From Chloroflexota bacterium (GTDB lineage Bacteria > Chloroflexota > Limnocylindria > Limnocylindrales > CSP1-4): 5,491 bases of DNA. The notes beneath the pieces were generated by a model. The model was not told the origin of the DNA. It ran no database searches and was given only the letters and a program-made list of their open reading frames with translations. The position numbers and the translations under genes are program-made. The stretch is from positions 1-5,491 of the forward strand of contig JACCXQ010000234.1 of assembly GCA_013696945.1 (NCBI GenBank). The letters run 5' to 3'. This document shows, one piece after another, positions 5,366 through 5,491 of this stretch (positions within the stretch are counted from its first letter, which is position 1; every line of letters begins with the position of its first letter).

Positions 5366-5491
5366 ATGCCTGAGCTGCCCGAGGTCGAGACGATCGCGCG
5401 TGAGCTGGCGCCACGCGTCGTCGGCCGGACGATCACCGGATTCAAGACGGACTGGCCGCGGGCTATCCGGCATCCGGACCTCACGAGGTTC
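5366..5491 (+). CDS. mutM: Formamidopyrimidine-DNA glycosylase, 5' part
   Basis: Only the first 42 codons are in the window; the gene continues past the right edge. The protein begins MPELPEVETIARELAPRVVG, the hallmark N-terminus of the Fpg/Nei family. After removal of Met, Pro2 becomes the nucleophile that forms a Schiff base with the damaged sugar, and Glu3 assists catalysis. MutM removes 8-oxoguanine and ring-opened purines from DNA and nicks the strand, leaving a gap that DNA polymerase I, encoded two genes upstream, would fill. PolA next to MutM is a common bacterial gene order. The PELPEVET sequence favours Fpg over Nei (endonuclease VIII), but the distinguishing residues and the C-terminal zinc finger lie outside the window. 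Confidence 0.93.
   Translation, partial: MPELPEVETIARELAPRVVGRTITGFKTDWPRAIRHPDLTRF

Noticed and set aside
1..5491. Mobile element, CRISPR array or defence system
   Set aside because: No transposase or integrase, terminal inverted repeats, spaced direct repeats or defence-family motifs were found. The gene content is ordinary chromosomal.

Overview
The window looks like chromosomal DNA from a GC-rich bacterium (by eye roughly 70% G+C, strongly biased to G/C at third codon positions). The style of the ECF sigma/anti-sigma pair (including an RPRDFRISPEQAA-type segment), a proofreading-defective PolA and the polA-to-mutM order suggest Chloroflexota or a neighbouring lineage. That placement is inference from protein character, not a database match.

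Layout: (1) Bases 1-138 hold no gene that can be called with confidence. A minus-strand open frame with coding-like codon use runs off the left edge but has no usual start codon. (2) A complete class II tRNA-Leu(CAA) with encoded CCA lies on the minus strand at 139-225. (3) Bases 226-391 are a divergent control region carrying a tRNA promoter candidate on the minus strand and an extended -10 for the next gene on the plus strand. (4) An ECF-type sigma factor (392-994) is followed after 17 nt by a membrane protein (1012-1896) that looks like its anti-sigma factor. (5) After 20 nt comes a full-length DNA polymerase I gene (1917-4835). (6) Four nt later a small putative lipoprotein starts (4840-5337). 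(7) The 5' end of mutM/fpg (5366 onward) runs off the right edge.

How the genes fit together: the sigma/anti-sigma pair is a probable envelope-sensing switch. PolA and MutM belong to DNA repair: MutM excises oxidised purines, and PolA fills the resulting gap and removes the displaced 5' strand. The short gaps on one strand would allow read-through from the sigma pair to polA and the lipoprotein. However, polA and mutM each have a -10-like hexamer (TAGACT, TACACT) only 6-7 nt before the start codon, which suggests their own promoters and leaderless mRNAs. By contrast, both sigma-pair genes have Shine-Dalgarno-like sequences.

I found no mobile element, CRISPR array, or clear novel system. The points most worth a second look are the leaderless-promoter pattern, a candidate sliding-clamp motif in the PolA linker, the unusual two-membrane-segment anti-sigma with a degenerate zinc motif, and the lipoprotein between polA and mutM.
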